A DNA stretch of 64,000 nt from Chimonanthus salicifolius (GCA_013350335.1 CM023532.1:34969708-35033707); one strand, 5' to 3'. Positions 11,701 to 23,510 are shown, numbered from the stretch's first letter. Program-made: numbers and translations. Notes: generated from the sequence alone by a model not told the origin.

Positions 11701-12874
11701 ACAATCAAATCATTCCCCTTCTCCACCTCCCATAAGCATCCCATTTTCCCCACCTTCAGGGTTTCGTATTGAGCTTTGCAAACATTGAAGTGGATATGCA
11801 TCAGAAATTGATATATTGAGATTATATCAAACATGTATGAAAGGGTAAAAGTATGTGAAAAACCAATACCTATAGAAACAATAGAGTTCTTAATTATTGT
11901 CGGATTTCACGAAGACTTCTTTTTGAGACCTTATTTATTTGCTTACTTAGTCATAACAATAAGCTAAGAAATTCTGGGTTCAGAAGAATTTGTAGCACAG
12001 ATGGCAAGTGCTCATTGTCAGTGTTATCAAAGCCGGACCAAAACGTGGTGGCTGCAGTTCAGTCCTGGCTGGGAACCGGTTTTGGGCCAAAACCTCAAAA
12101 AACCGGTTAGAGCCTGCTGTTTTCTGCGGTTTTGAAGGTAAAACTTTGAGCCGCGAAAATTTAAATTTTTTTTTTAAATTTTTTAAAGTTTCCTCCCTTC
12201 AAAATATCAAAAAATAATATTAAAATATGGACATAATTGAAATATAAAGGTTTATTACTATTTCTATTCCATATTTTTCACTGTTTTGGTATATTACTCA
12301 GAATTTGAATGATATTTTTAATATTTATATTAATGTTATTTGTAAAAGGTGTCTTACCTATTGTTATATGTAATATTTATATTATATTATTACTTGACCG
12401 GCGCTGAACCCGGTTGAACCCAAAAAGCCTCGAAGACGGTTCGTTAGACGGTCCGGTTCTGATAACATTGCTCATTGTTGCTCAGTCATGGCACCTTATT
12501 GATAAATAATAATATTGCAAAGGTAGAGTGGATTTTTCCACCCAATAACTGAGAAATTATGTCTACTTAGATTAATCTAGTTGAACATGAGTGGATTTTT
12601 TCCCTCAGGGGCATGCTATGTGGGAACTTTATTGCATGAAATGAAACGTCGAGGCAGGGACTGCCGTTTTGGAGTGGTGTCTATGTGTGTAGGTTGGTAT
12701 CCATCGTCTGGTGCAAGCTTCTCCTTGCATGTATTTGATGGTTACTTATATGATATTGTGACAGGCACTGGAATGGGAGCTGCAGCTGTTTTTGAAAGAG
12801 GAGATTGTGTGGATGAGTTGTGCAATGGCAGGGAGATCCAATCCAACAACGCGTTATCGAAGGATGCTCTGTAA
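5745..12874 (+). CDS. KAT2: Peroxisomal 3-ketoacyl-CoA thiolase, downstream tandem copy, 14 exons, frameshift in exon 12 (possible pseudogene)
   Basis: Exons: 5745-5828, 7463-7533, 8061-8145, 8322-8448, 8524-8622, 9216-9286, 9384-9491, 9581-9658, 9866-9998, 10169-10265, 10810-10933, 11056-11165, 12609-12692, 12765-12874, all with GT-AG borders. Without the extra base the product would be 459 residues, close to the roughly 460 of plant KAT2/PED1. The N-terminus has a PTS2 peroxisome signal, RQKTLLRHL (residues 7-15). The acyl-accepting cysteine is in [10 protein letters not shown] (exon 5), NEAF is split over exons 11/12, and CVGTGMG lies in exons 13/14. Exon 12 is 110 bases where the flanking phases need 109: an extra T near 11134 breaks the frame just before GHPLGATG, removing the catalytic His and everything after. 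Some conserved residues are also changed (RTP to RTA in exon 3). Either a decaying duplicate or an assembly error. Confidence 0.9.
6437..6732. mobile_element. hAT-type MITE, family A copy 1 (thiolase intron 1)
   Basis: 296 bp with perfect 17-bp terminal inverted repeats TAGGGCTGCAACTCGGG / CCCGAGTTGCAGCCCTA. It is flanked by a perfect 8-bp target duplication TTTGGTAG (6429-6436 and 6733-6740), typical of hAT elements. The inside is full of GGTCGGGT/ACCCGACC motifs and has no transposase, so it is non-autonomous. Confidence 0.88.
6950..7270 (+). mobile_element. RTE-type LINE, 3' fragment (thiolase intron 1)
   Basis: The plus strand carries a decayed version of the conserved RTE C-terminal tail: [19 protein letters not shown] sequence near 6998, then GR/K-TWREGIKKD-like remnants near 7120. 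It ends in a TGATGATGATGATG tail at 7253-7266, the tandem-repeat tail usual for RTE elements. Related copies are at 9690-9745, 42950-43420, 58310-58620 and 59920-60560. Confidence 0.65.
9690..9745 (+). mobile_element. RTE LINE tail remnant (thiolase intron 8)
   Basis: The short stretch CTGACCCCACATAAATGGGA followed by an (ATGA/TGATAA)-rich tail matches the end of the RTE copy at 58580-58620 (CTGACCCCCAATAGATGGA, then TGATGATGATG). It is a heavily 5'-truncated copy. Confidence 0.5.
11271..11422 (+). mobile_element. tRNA-derived SINE, family 1 copy 1 (thiolase intron 12)
   Basis: About 150 bp starting with a tRNA-like head, GTGTAGCTCAGTTGGTTAC, which looks like a pol III A box. It continues through a body with GGGGTCCACCCGTGGGGG and ends ACACGTAAATTC plus a poly-A run (11409-11422). 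The second copy in the window shares the body end and poly-A. No mature tRNA fold is possible, so this is not a tRNA gene. The flanks AATATAG and ATTATAG may be a decayed target duplication. Confidence 0.65.
12019..12470. mobile_element. hAT-type MITE, CAGTGTTATCA family (thiolase intron 12)
   Basis: 452 bp with 21-bp imperfect terminal inverted repeats beginning CAGTGTTATCAAAGCCGGAC on the left and its partner ending CCGGTTCTGATAACATTG on the right. An exact 8-bp target duplication CTCATTGT lies at 12011-12018 and 12471-12478. The inside is AT-rich and non-coding. Confidence 0.85.
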
Positions 12875-13139
12875 CCCTTTTATCTATACATTCTAATTGC
12901 TTACCTTATGCATTTTTCCCAGTATGAAATGAACTTGTATAAACTGAAATTGTCATCATGTGGTGGAACAAACTAGGGGAAAACATGTTAATGAAAACTC
13001 ATGTGGCATGCAGATCTGTAATGTTGCTTGTTGATTGGCCTTTTTTCCAGGTTCCTTCTTTTTAAACCTTACCGTTCATGTTCATGTATATATAAATTAA
13101 TTCTTTAATGAGAAATGATCAAGTGCAGGAGATTTGACC
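12875..13139 (+). other. 3' flank of downstream thiolase
   Basis: Resembles the sequence after the upstream copy (3072-3220), including TCTNTACATTCTAATNGCTTA just after the stop and TGTTAATGAAAAC about 110 bp on. The duplication therefore included the 3' UTR. No polyadenylation signal could be fixed with confidence. Confidence 0.5.
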
Positions 13140-13144
13140 ATAAT

Positions 13145-13647
13145 TGTTGAGATTCATCGATAATTTGTAACATGCCTAGCAGGGCCTAACCTAGGGTATG
13201 AGTCAACATAATACGGAATATATTTAAATTGCCTGATTGTCTGCATTTCATTGGCTCTGGAGCTTTTGGTGTATTGATCAAGTTCTTAACAATTGATATC
13301 AGAGCATGTATCTTGTACTGTGTTTAAATCCTAGTGATAGAAACTTAGGGAATTGCTACCTGGTGCTAGTGTGAAAGCCACCAAAGGTGGAGAGGGCTAC
13401 TTGGTTCATACTGAGAAGCGCTATACGGTGGACCGTTAAAGGAAGTTCATAGGGAAGCATAGTAGTGGTTTGCTATATGATGAGTCATCACAACGGTGAA
13501 GTGTTGAGGTTTATTGATGATTGTCACGTGCCTAGTGGGGTCCAACTTGGGTGTGGGCCAACCTAACATGGTTAGGGTTAAAGTGCCTGTTTTTTCGTGT
13601 TCAATCAGCTCTGGAGTTTTCGCGTATTAGCTTCAGGTCCCCTGACG
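13145..13647 (+). mobile_element. TRIM (terminal-repeat retrotransposon in miniature), complete
   Basis: Left LTR 13145-13291 and right LTR 13502-13647, both starting TGTTGAG and clearly similar (for example GTGCCTAGTGGGGTCC against ATGCCTAGCAGGGCC). The left LTR is followed at once by ATTGATATCAGAGC, a Met-tRNA-type primer-binding site. The internal part is only 210 bp and non-coding. A perfect 5-bp target duplication ATAAT sits at 13140-13144 and 13648-13652. It must rely on enzymes from larger elements. The LTRs have diverged noticeably, so it is not a young insertion. Confidence 0.82.
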
Positions 13648-13813
13648 ATAATTAGTTAAGGTCCTGCATGTTCACCATTCATTGAATTTTTAAATGACAA
13701 GACCTTTCTCAAGTTTATTTGGAGCCTTGCATTGGCAATGATACGAAAGATGTTGTGACAATAGATGATCTGGATTCCTTTTCTACATACAGGGTACAAG
13801 AGTCCTTCCAAGT

Positions 13814-13874
13814 GGTATTTCTGACCTAATGATATATTGACAGGTATTTCTGACCTCATGATATATTGATACAG
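13814..13874 (+). repeat. Short tandem duplication, about 30 bp x 2
   Basis: GGTATTTCTGACCTAATGAT... and GGTATTTCTGACCTCATGAT... lie back to back (13814-13842, 13843-13874). A local replication-slip duplication just after the TRIM, with no function evident. Confidence 0.7.
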
Positions 13875-15837
13875 GTGACTCCTTCTCTGTTGAAGATGGA
13901 CCTGTACATTCTTTTGTTGTGGTCCAGCTTTACTTCTCTACTTGGAAATGTGAAGAATCAGCTCAACTGTTCCTTTCTATGAGTTCAGTTTAAGGCCATG
14001 AAATGGATAACTTAAACAATATTGAAGAACTAGCTCTTCTATTTTTACTGATCAACAACTCTTTTTAGGAATTAGTGGCTAAGGATCAACTTTGACACGT
14101 CTTTTTATTAAGCAAATACCATTACATCGAAAGAGTCATGTTCAGACTTTCGAGTCGTGTTTAGGCCCACAATGGAGGCCAACTTAGAACTTGGTCTATA
14201 TTACCCTTAGTTCAGACTCAGTATGAATTAGTATTATACGTGGCGAAATCAAATCCAACTAGTTATAGCACAAAACCACTCGAGTCCATCTTGTGAGCTA
14301 CTTGGCTCACCTAGTTGCTGTGAATGGTCAGATAAGAAGTGGTTTGCAGTGATTCTTGGTGGTTAAAAAATAGTATTTGTTAGATGATCATAAGCATCTA
14401 ATGTAGTCCTCCAAAATAAATATTTGGAACTTAAACAACTCGACCAATCATTCAAACTGCATACTTAGGAGTCAATGTTTAAGATCATCAAATCAAACTA
14501 GAAATGTAAACTATAACTAAATTCACTACAATATGTGATTTTTTTATAGTATTCCAAGCTGCCACTTTCTAACTCAGACTGCATTTGGATGTGGAGAAAT
14601 ATCAAGAGTTACTACTGCCTCTTGAGTAGTAGAAAGTTTTTAGTAGAAAACAGAAGATTAATAGTTTCTCTTATCGAGATGGTAGAAATTATCTTTCTTT
14701 TAAGTAAGATTTAGAGTGCATACTGGGCCCTTCATTAAGCAGCACATGAGCATTGTTTGAATTGGAGCTTGGTTCCCATGTGAGGTCCTTTTATGATCGG
14801 CCGCTTTGTTCCACTTCTGCACAAGTCCATGCTCTTCATCCATGGATTCATGGGTTTTGCTTTGTGTTCTACAATAATTTTGTTATGGATACCATCATTT
14901 TTATTTTTTTTTTTAAAGATTAGGAAGTATACTAACATTCGAGGGTAATGTAGATAGACACTGTATTTCTATTTCTATGTCATGTACTGGAGCAAAGATC
15001 TATTTAGTCTAACCAGTCCCATATTGTCCCCTATTAGATTTCACATTCAGTTGAGTCATTTCTGAGAATGGTCTGTTGCTCTTAATTTGTAGCCAACTTG
15101 CTTATAACTGGGTCCTTTTGATTTAGTTTTCTTCACTTAGCTTTAGCCATGAAATGCCAGACCTTAAGGGGGAAAGAAAGAAAAACAAAACAAAAAAACA
15201 AAGGTGGGTAATGGGTCCTTTTGCTCTTTGAAGACCAAGGTATTCAGGTGCCGTCTTACCTGATTAATCCATACACATCTGGTATACCAATAGGGAGTGA
15301 CAGTTTTTTGTGTCAAGGCTGACTTGATCTCAGGACTTTCCGCAAACAAAGGCAGGTTTTGACAACAAAGCCAACTCCTTTTTAAACTTGATTTAAAAAT
15401 AAATTATATTTTGAAGAGTAACTTAGTAAGACATCATTTATTCTATAATAAACAATGAACAACTACAAAATAATTGAAATGATAAATTGTATCAAAACCT
15501 CATTTATAATAAACAATGAACAACTACACTTCGATATTATAGAATAGTGTTACTAATTTTAAAACTAAATTGAATGAGGGCAAAAAAATAACCTGAAAAG
15601 CTCACATCAGCCCTTATTTATTTTTAGGCTTTGAATTTGACTTCAAATCAATTAGGCTTGATGGGTCCTGCACAAGTGTGGGCGCTATAGTTATAATCCT
15701 TGTATTAACTCAAACAAACTTAAAACTTGGTTTATCCAATTCACTCTTAAATATTACTATAGAGATGGAAGAAGAAACATATCAAAATCTAAATGTAGAT
15801 ACTAATTCTAAATTGATGAGATATATTGACTCTTATA
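13875..15837. other. Intergenic, no gene seen
   Basis: About 2 kb of ordinary AT-rich sequence. Only short open frames without domains or plausible splice context are present. Confidence 0.5.
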
Positions 15838-16275
15838 TTCCCTCCGTCCCAAAATACTTGTTCTATATACATCTTGGAATTGTCTTAAATTACTTGTCCT
15901 AATCATTTATTTTCACATTAAATCAGAGCTTTAACGAGTTTCAAATTGTATTCTAAAAGGATGGAAGACGATTTTTTTTTTATAAATTTTGACTAGCCCA
16001 AATACGTCATTCTGTAATTATTTTCACTTCCGAGTCTCATATTTTCAATCATGCATTACTGCATAGTTAGGAAAACATTATTAAACTTTTTGTGGATGAA
16101 TCCGATCAACACTACATACACAACGAGGCTCTGTCCAAATCTCCTTTTTCTTTTTTCATGAAGTTTGTATTGACTCAGATAATCTATTAATAGCTTTTTG
16201 GTGGGCTCTGCACAGAAATGATTCTTAAGAAATAATATTTTTCGAAATGAGATAATTATTTTGAGACAGGAGGAG
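15838..16275. mobile_element. Stowaway (Tc1/mariner-type) MITE
   Basis: 438 bp. The left end TTCCCTCCGTCCCAAAATA is the well-known Stowaway terminus. The right end ATTTTGAGACAGGAGGAG is its inverted partner. Each side is bordered by TA (15836-15837 and 16276-16277). It lies about 0.7 kb upstream of the 5' UTR of the CHR4-like gene. Confidence 0.82.
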
Positions 16276-16989
16276 TAATCATTAATAAAAAATATATATA
16301 TATAAACTGCCTTAATTTTTTTCTTTATTTAAAATTTAAATGGTAACTATTATTGAGCCAAAATTCTAAACTTCAAATACATAAAGTAATTTTTTGTATA
16401 ACATATGTATCATCATCTTATAAGTGAGACTAACCAAACCACCTTGAATTATCTAGTTTGTCTGCTACTACTACACTTTTAATAAGCTGTCAATGTCATT
16501 ATTTAATACTGGTGTTCCAAACATACACCAAAGTATAGGAATTAAAGGGTAAAAATAAAAGCACTAATAAACGGCAAACCGTCGACTGCAAAATGAGCGA
16601 ATGCATTTCCGGCTTCAAATTTTCAAACGTGACACAAATTGAGACACATAATATCTAAGTATTGATTTGATAATATTCCTATAATTTAAAGTAAAAACAA
16701 GATATATTTTATTATACAGTTATAATCTGATCATGATTAATATTTGTTCAGTCAGAAATATATAAAATGGACGTTTGAAATGAGATTAAATTAAATTATT
16801 AATTTTATTTCCTTTTATCAAATAATTAGAAATTTGAATAAAGTAAATTATTTGAGTTCAAGTGCTATAGAACTCAAAATTGAGTTACTAGAGAGTATGA
16901 CTCGGTTTTGTCACGCTAGTGACTTGATTTTCTGGGCCATACCCAATAACAACGTTGTTGAAATTACTAAAAGATCCCAACCGCTAGGA

Positions 16990-17213
16990 ATTTCTCTCCA
17001 GAACAGAGCCTGGTTTTTTTGTAATTTCAAATTCAATTCCTGGAAAAGCCAAGGGTTTTTTCCTCTCTCTCCGCTCCCCCCCCCCTCTCTCTCTTACCCT
17101 TTAAGTCTCTATCATTCCTCATTTGGGTCCGCTTCGGATATTTCCGGTATAAATCCTTCCCAAGTTCCTCTATTTCCGGTCAACTGACCGCTGCAGCTTC
17201 GTCCGGCAATCAG
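16990..17213 (+). other. Probable non-coding first exon (5' UTR) of the CHR4-like gene
   Basis: A pyrimidine-rich leader (CTCTCTCCGCTCC, C-run, CTCTCTCTC near 17065-17095) leads to a strong donor CAATCAG|GTATGC at 17213/17214. The next in-phase feature is the acceptor at 24258 just before the first coding ATG. The transcription start is a guess. The 7-kb intron that follows is filled with retroelement remnants. Confidence 0.5.
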
Positions 17214-19559
17214 GTATGCACTGTATTTCTGTGTATGTCCTGTGCATTATCCCTGCTCTTCATGCTTTCGTTATAATTCCTGATTATGGCCTTCATTTCT
17301 TATGCTGTTACCTATCATTGCTTCTCGTAATCCTTTTCTATTTCTCAATTTATTTTTGCATTCTTATGAGTTGGGGTTTTCTTTTTCTGCTATCTGCTGC
17401 TACCCACCCACTTTTTTTTTTAAAAAAAAATTTCTTGTATTTTATCTGCTGTATTGGATGATGAAAAAGCCAAAAGGGCGGCGTCTCTGAGCATGCAAGA
17501 TTGATATTTCCAGCTGTGGTACATAATGGTGTGTGTGGATGTACCCCGACTCTATTTTGGTTTGATGGGGTGTGGCGGAAAGGATGGTCATCATTTCTTC
17601 TATGCATTTTGGCTGCATGGAGATCCAAATGACAGGCCACATTTGTTGGGTACTGTCAAAATGTGATCCTGAATTTGTTCTCTAAAAATATCCAAACTGC
17701 TTGTAGTTCTGGGTATGCCCAATGACACCCAAAGTTAATGGAATTTGATAGGATGCTTGTTGGGGCTTATGTTTTATTGAAAATGTTGAGATGCATTTGT
17801 CTGTGTCCTTTCCGTTACTGATATATGTGGTGTCTTTATCTGCATGCGTTTGTGCATGCTTGCCAGGATGAGAAATGGTAGTGGAGAAATAAATGGAGAA
17901 TTGAATGCATGAAATGCCGGCCTTGTTTTGTCGAAGAATCTGTTGTAATCTCTATAGAGGACTTATAGAAGCATAAAATGTATGTGGGAAACGAGAAACA
18001 TATGCATTCCTGAGGGAAAAATGAGTTTTTGTAACTATATTCTCGTAACTAATTTGTAATAGAGTTGCATTTAGATGTGGTCTTAACTTTTCATTATTAT
18101 TATTTTTTTATTTTTTGGTGGTGTTCTTGGAATGGATTTTTATTTTTGCATTCATCATGTCTTCAAGTCATGGATTATTGGTTTAGTTTGAGGTCATTTT
18201 CTTCCAAATGAGATCTTATCTAGTTTGAAATTGAGTCTATAAACTCTATTACATTCCTTGAATGAAGTATTCATTTCTACAAGAATACGTGTAGAGAAGG
18301 CAAATGAAGAGATGGGCATCATCACTAAATTTAGATGCTGTAAGACACTGATGAAAAAAGGGTGTTGGAGGGCCAAATGAAATTATTGACACTTTTTTGA
18401 ATAGGTTACTGAAATTCCATTCTCATTCCATTTTAACATTTGTTTCCTCCATTTTTCTGACTGGACTTGTCTTTGCTTTTGTCTACATGTTTGAGAACTT
18501 CCTCACTTGATTTGTTTCTTTATGTAGTAAGTTTTGTTCTCTCTCAAAAAATAACAAATGGTTTGGCTGTTCTAGTTCCTTGGGAAGTTTTCTAGCAAAA
18601 TGTTGTTCTCTCTCATTGTTCCAAAGTGTTCATTCCTCTCCCAATAAGATCTCACTTGTTTTTCCTAGAGTGAAGGCATTTTGTTTTTTAGGAGCTTGAG
18701 ATTTCTATGAAATTCTAACTCTAGAATGTAGATCATCTTAGAATCACTATTTCTACCCCCCTAACATTTTCTTCATATGCCGGTCATGTGAAGAGCATAT
18801 TCCGGTCACTATTTTTATTGGAATTTGGAACATTCTCTTAAAAAAAATCTCTATGGTTTCTGTCCTTCATTCATTGTGTAGGGCCCTTATGGAAGGTTGA
18901 TCTCCTTGTCCTTTTAAAACAAATATAAAATTTTATCGGTACCAGCTCTTGTTGTCTCTTGAGAATGCCGAAAGGAGAGAAATAATTGAATATTTGATGA
19001 GAAATTCTTCCATGTGGTTTCTTTCGAAGTGAGCATCAGATCTTGGTTGATGTGTTTGAGAGCAAAAGTTAGGACAGTGATCAACTTTGTATTTGAATTA
19101 ATAGAGATTGGAGGCAACTATTTGTAGGCGAAATTCAAAGACAAAGCCAAAGCTAAAAATTAATTGGATAGCTTTGTTTCTAGATTTCATAACATCAAGG
19201 GTAGCTTGATTGGAAACCGAGGATTGACATTCCTGATGGCTTTAAAATGAATAAGAGTGTTGATTTGGTTTTCACTTTCTTCATCCAGCTGTGTTGTTGA
19301 CTCAATTCAAACTAGAGTTCTCAGATATTGACTAAATTGCATGAATATGAGTGTGTGCTAGACCTAGATTGATAGAGCATAGATGGTGGTGTGGTAGTGA
19401 TTGAACTAGGTGTCATTAAATAACACTATGTGGTAATGTCGTGCACTATATGATGACATGGTGTACTAAATTGTAAGGGAAATTTGTGTGAATCTATAAA
19501 CATTGTAAATAGAGATTTGGGGGATAGGTTCACATGCTTGATGATGAGAGGAGGATTGG

Positions 19560-20050
19560 GTTATTTGTATGGATGGAGGAGTATATAAAAAGAGGATTGA
19601 AGAGAACTGGAGGGAACCTTACGAGGATCTGTTCAAGTTTAATGTTGATGGTCTAGTTAGAGGAAAATTTGGCCATTGGGTGATTTTAGGGTTTTCCATG
19701 ATGCATAAGATCAAATAAGGTCCTTTTTTGGTCTGACAAAATGTAAAGAGCCTAACAAGGTGGAACTTTTAGCAATGAAGGAGGTAGTTAGGATGTTTGT
19801 GGAGAATTTTCATTGGAAGTTGATTATAGAAATAGATTCCTCTAATGCATTGAAGTGGGTCTCATGAAAAGGAAAAGTGCCATGGACACTATTGCCGATC
19901 TCAAGTATAATTAGGCATTTTATTAGAAGGAGATTCATTAAACACGTTCAAGTGGGTGTTAAGAAGAGGAAAAATGCCATCGAGATTACTTGATCTTAAA
20001 GAGAAATTAGGGTTTTAATTGTCGAGAATAGAAAGCCCAATGCCATCCCT
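19560..20050 (+). mobile_element. L1-type LINE remnant, RNase H region
   Basis: The plus strand shows FKFNVDGLVRGKFGHW near 19640 and a later IIEIDSSNAL-like stretch near 19825, the plant RNase H domain at the C-terminus of L1-type LINE polyproteins, broken by stops. It lies in intron 1 of the CHR4-like gene. Related pieces are at 21000-21840, 23100-23500 and 61785-62440. Confidence 0.6.
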
Positions 20051-20074
20051 TGTCAACAATGAGTTGGCTTATTT

Positions 20075-20076
<2 letters not shown>

Positions 20077-20120
<44 letters not shown>

Positions 20121-20132
20121 CACACACACACA
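20077..20132 (+). repeat. Compound microsatellite (CT)n(CA)n
   Basis: About 20 CT units followed by about 8 CA units, next to the end of a LINE remnant. Likely polymorphic in length. Confidence 0.9.
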
Positions 20133-20245
20133 TACTCATGTTAGGTTCTGTGGAGCATGATTATCAGATATGTATTGTCTATCCAATCCCCATTGCCATG
20201 GGTCGAGCTCCTCGTTGAGTTTGTTGGGGGTCACGAGGGGCAGCG

Positions 20246-20970
20246 TGTAGAATTTAATACTGATAAAGAAGAAGAGATGGAGAAGAAATCTTCTCTGTAT
20301 TGAGTATATTGTGTATTTCCTCTTAGAGGATACAAGTATAAATAGGAAAAAAAGTCAATTAAGATGACCAAAAAAGGAAATACACTAAGCAAATCCTTAT
20401 TTTCACTCAATCATACAATAATACAGTTGACGTTCCAAAATAGGATTAGTCGGGTGAATTTGTCCTGAATTGGGTCCTACAACACTCCCCTTTAAGTCAG
20501 CTCGAAGATGTCTAACAAATCCAACTTACCAATAATCGAAGTAAGTTGATGACGAGGAACCGAATTGGTCAAGATATTTGCAGGTGAGGAGTGACAAGTC
20601 GTCCTTCAGAAATATGCTGTCGAAGGAAGTGAGAGTCAACCTCAATGTGCTTGGTCCACTCATGAAAGACTAGATTGGAGGCGATATTGATAGCCGCCTG
20701 ATTGTCATAGAACATAACAAGGGGTTCACCAAGAGCAAAACCTAACTCTATAAGAAACTGACGGACCCAAAGGAGCTTAGCCGTAGTATTTGCCATCGCA
20801 TGATACTCTATTTCAACACTTGAGCGAGCAACAACATAATTCTTCTTGCTACACTAACAGACTAAATGAGAACCCAAGAAGACACAGAACCAGTGGTGGA
20901 GCGACGATTATCTGGAGAGCCGGCCCCATCGGCATTTGAATAGCCACGAACAGAGAGGGAATGGTTGGTG
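20246..20970 (-). mobile_element. Copia fragment: 3' LTR plus RNase H end of pol
   Basis: The LTR is 20246-20484 (239 bp, TGTAGAATT...CCTACAACA in plus orientation), next to a purine tract (minus strand CTTAAAGGGGAG). Inside, the minus strand reads through Copia RNase H motifs: YSNADGAGSPDNRRSTTG (about 20870-20940) and FYDNQAAINIASN, then HEWTKHIEVDSHFLRQH (about 20610-20720), with a stop between. Similarity ends near 20970, so gag, integrase and most of the RT are missing. It sits between LINE remnants, suggesting a nested insertion. Confidence 0.75.
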
Positions 20971-20999
20971 TGGAATACTATTGCAACAACTTTCTTATG

Positions 21000-21840
21000 G
21001 TCAATATGGAGGGAGAGGAACTCGAGAATATTTGGGTTGAACAAAGCTTGAGGGAAGAGGTCTTTGAGATTGCTAAGATAAGCTTAATTAGATGGCTTAT
21101 TGTGGAGAAGGAGTTCAAAGGGGTCCAGTTTGATACTGTTATTAGAGGGCTGAAGTGATGGGAGGAAGAGTGGTAAGGAGGGAGGGAGATAGTTCGGAAA
21201 TGGTATAAACTGCAAGTTGTCTACTTTCAAGTTTAATGTGGATTGTGCAATGAGAGGGAACTGGGTCCAACAGGGATCGATAATGTTCTTCATGTTGATA
21301 AAGGTGAAATGAAGATGGTTTTCTCAGCCTTGATTGGTGTCAAGGATTTGAATTGAGCAGAGTCATTGGCTATAAATCAGGCTGTTAAGTTGTGATTGCA
21401 GTATGGTGGAGGAAGCTAATTATTGAAGGTGATTTTGCAATGCAATTGCTTGGGTAGGGGGAAAAATCGGCCACCTTGAAATTACTAGCGACTACAAGAG
21501 AAATCATTGTATAGCTGACTTAGCGAAGATGTGTGTTGAAAGAGCTGAATTATTTTTTAGTGCAATCTAAAAAATCTGCCACCTTGAAATTACTAGTGAC
21601 CACAAGAGAAATCATTAAGGTCTGTAAGGTTCATAACATTTTTTTAGGCATATGAGGCACTCTGCCAATTGTATAGCTGACTCAGCGGAGATGGGAGTTG
21701 AAAGATCTGAGTTATTTTTTAGTGCGATGTAATTCTTGATTGTTTTGTATTATTCTTTTTGTTTGTCTTTGGTTCATTATATATCCCTTGTATTGTTCCA
21801 TTTCTTTTGATTAATGAAAGAGTTTCCAAAAAAAGGCATG
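21000..21840 (+). mobile_element. L1-type LINE 3' end with internal duplication
   Basis: RNase H remnants FKFNVDCAMRGNW (near 21220) and NCIADLAKMCVERAELFF (near 21505) lead to a 3' UTR and a short poly-A at 21828-21834. The stretch from GCCACCTTGAAATTACTAG to TTATTTTTTAGTGC occurs twice (about 21470-21568 and 21575-21725), an internal duplication. Confidence 0.6.
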
Positions 21841-22039
21841 TGACTGCAATTATCTTTGAGTCACACCTGCTCGTAATCTATTGTACTCTTCTTCATCTTT
21901 ACTTTGAGTCATACCTGCAATTATCTATTTGCTTTGTTGCTGATTGAGCTGGTTGTCCAAATACATGATCAACAACTCAATGGTGTATGTTTCTAGGCAA
22001 TTTGTTAATCTCTTGTAAGTATAAAAGACTGGCCTTCCT

Positions 22040-22330
22040 AGCCTTCTATTGAGGAAGAATATCAATCCGTGTCATCTGCACATGCTGTAATATTGTGGTT
22101 CCTGGGAATGCTTCAAGTGTTGGGCATCTCCATAATTGGTCCTATTCCTTTTGTTGTGGATAATGCTAATGCCATACAGGTCCCTTGAAACCCTATCTTC
22201 CATGGAAGGATGAAGCATATTGATGTTGATTGTCTCTCCTTCTTAGAGTAGCTGGAACTACACATGATTTTGCTGCTTCATAACCCAACTGACAAAAGTT
22301 TCACCCACGATGGCTGTTTGGCTGTTTTAG
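22040..22330 (+). mobile_element. Copia RNase H remnant
   Basis: The plus strand reads PSIEEEYQSVSSAHAVILWF, then PFVVDNANAIQVP and HGRMKHIDVDCLSFLE, the Copia RNase H order, with in-frame stops. No LTR was identified around it. Confidence 0.6.
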
Positions 22331-23099
22331 AGATCTGGACTGTAGGTTCACGGACAAGGTGATAGCCATACAATTGATTATATTTTCAGAAGGGATGTTA
22401 AGGAATGCTGGCCAAAATTGTATTGCCAAGTTGAAAAGTAAAGAAGTTATGGAACATTATTCCAACTTAGAAGGAGAAGTGTACTGTAGTACTGATGTGG
22501 GCCATGAATACTGTATATACATATGGTGATTTTCGTTTTTAATGAAAAACAAATCACTTATGATAATCTGGAGATATAAATCATCTTATGATATTCTGGA
22601 GATGTACATCATTTATTTATTCACTGCCAATTTCTGAATCAGGTATGCTTCTCCTTGTTTGAGTTTTTTTGGGGTTTCTTTGGTGATACCACTACCATTT
22701 TCTCCCTATATGGATGCTGATTTTTAGGATTTGGCTCATCCAATGCTGTCAGTTATGGGGAATGGTCCTTCCAGCCATCATATGGTCCATTTGGTTAGAC
22801 AGTTGCATTCAAGTATCTCAGTTTATTATAGTATGATACTAAGTCACTTCTAATTGTAATTGGTTCATCCTCTTCAGTCTTTGTTCCACCAAAGCTATGT
22901 TCTCTAAGTCCATCTTTGTTCTGCCAATTTTAGAACCATTTATCTCAATTTCTCCTTCTTAATTCCAATTTATTGTTTTATTGATTTCTTGTCTCACCAA
23001 TGAGTACTGTATTATCAACAAAGAAATCACACCATCGCACTTCATTTTGTATTCCTCAACTTACCTATGAGTACAACAAATAATTACCGGCTCAAAGTA

Positions 23100-23510
23100 G
23101 GTCCTTGGTGTGGTCCAACTCCAACTATGAAATCTGCCATCTCACCACACAATGTTATAATCTAGTTATTAGAAGAGCAATTTCTCTGTGGGGGGAAAGA
23201 AGGGTGAGGAAGCTCATCATTGAAGGAGATTCTTCAAATGCCATTGATTGGGCGGCTGGTAACAAGAGGCCTCCTTCTAGGCTCCTTTGCGTTGTTAGGG
23301 ACATTAAGGACCTGGGCTACTTTCTTTAGGCATGTGAGGAGCTTAGCTAATGTTGTAACTGATCTCCTCACCAAAGCTGGGGTTAATTATGAGTTGCATG
23401 CTCTGTGGTTCCCGAGGATCAGTATATATCTCTTAATTGTATACCATTCTTGTCTTCTTAATGAAAATTATAGTTACCTTTCCAAAAACAGAAAAAAACT
23501 CCTTCATACA
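23100..23510 (+). mobile_element. L1-type LINE 3' end, RNase H remnant
   Basis: An RNase H-like frame with AISLWGERRVRKLIIEGDS and a downstream HVRSLANVVTDLLTKAGV in another frame, then a 3' UTR and an A-rich end near 23500. It closely parallels the RNase H end at 61985-62125. Confidence 0.6.

Noticed and set aside
13145..13647. Cassandra-type TRIM
   Set aside because: No 5S-rRNA-like sequence was seen in its LTRs; only the general TRIM layout fits.
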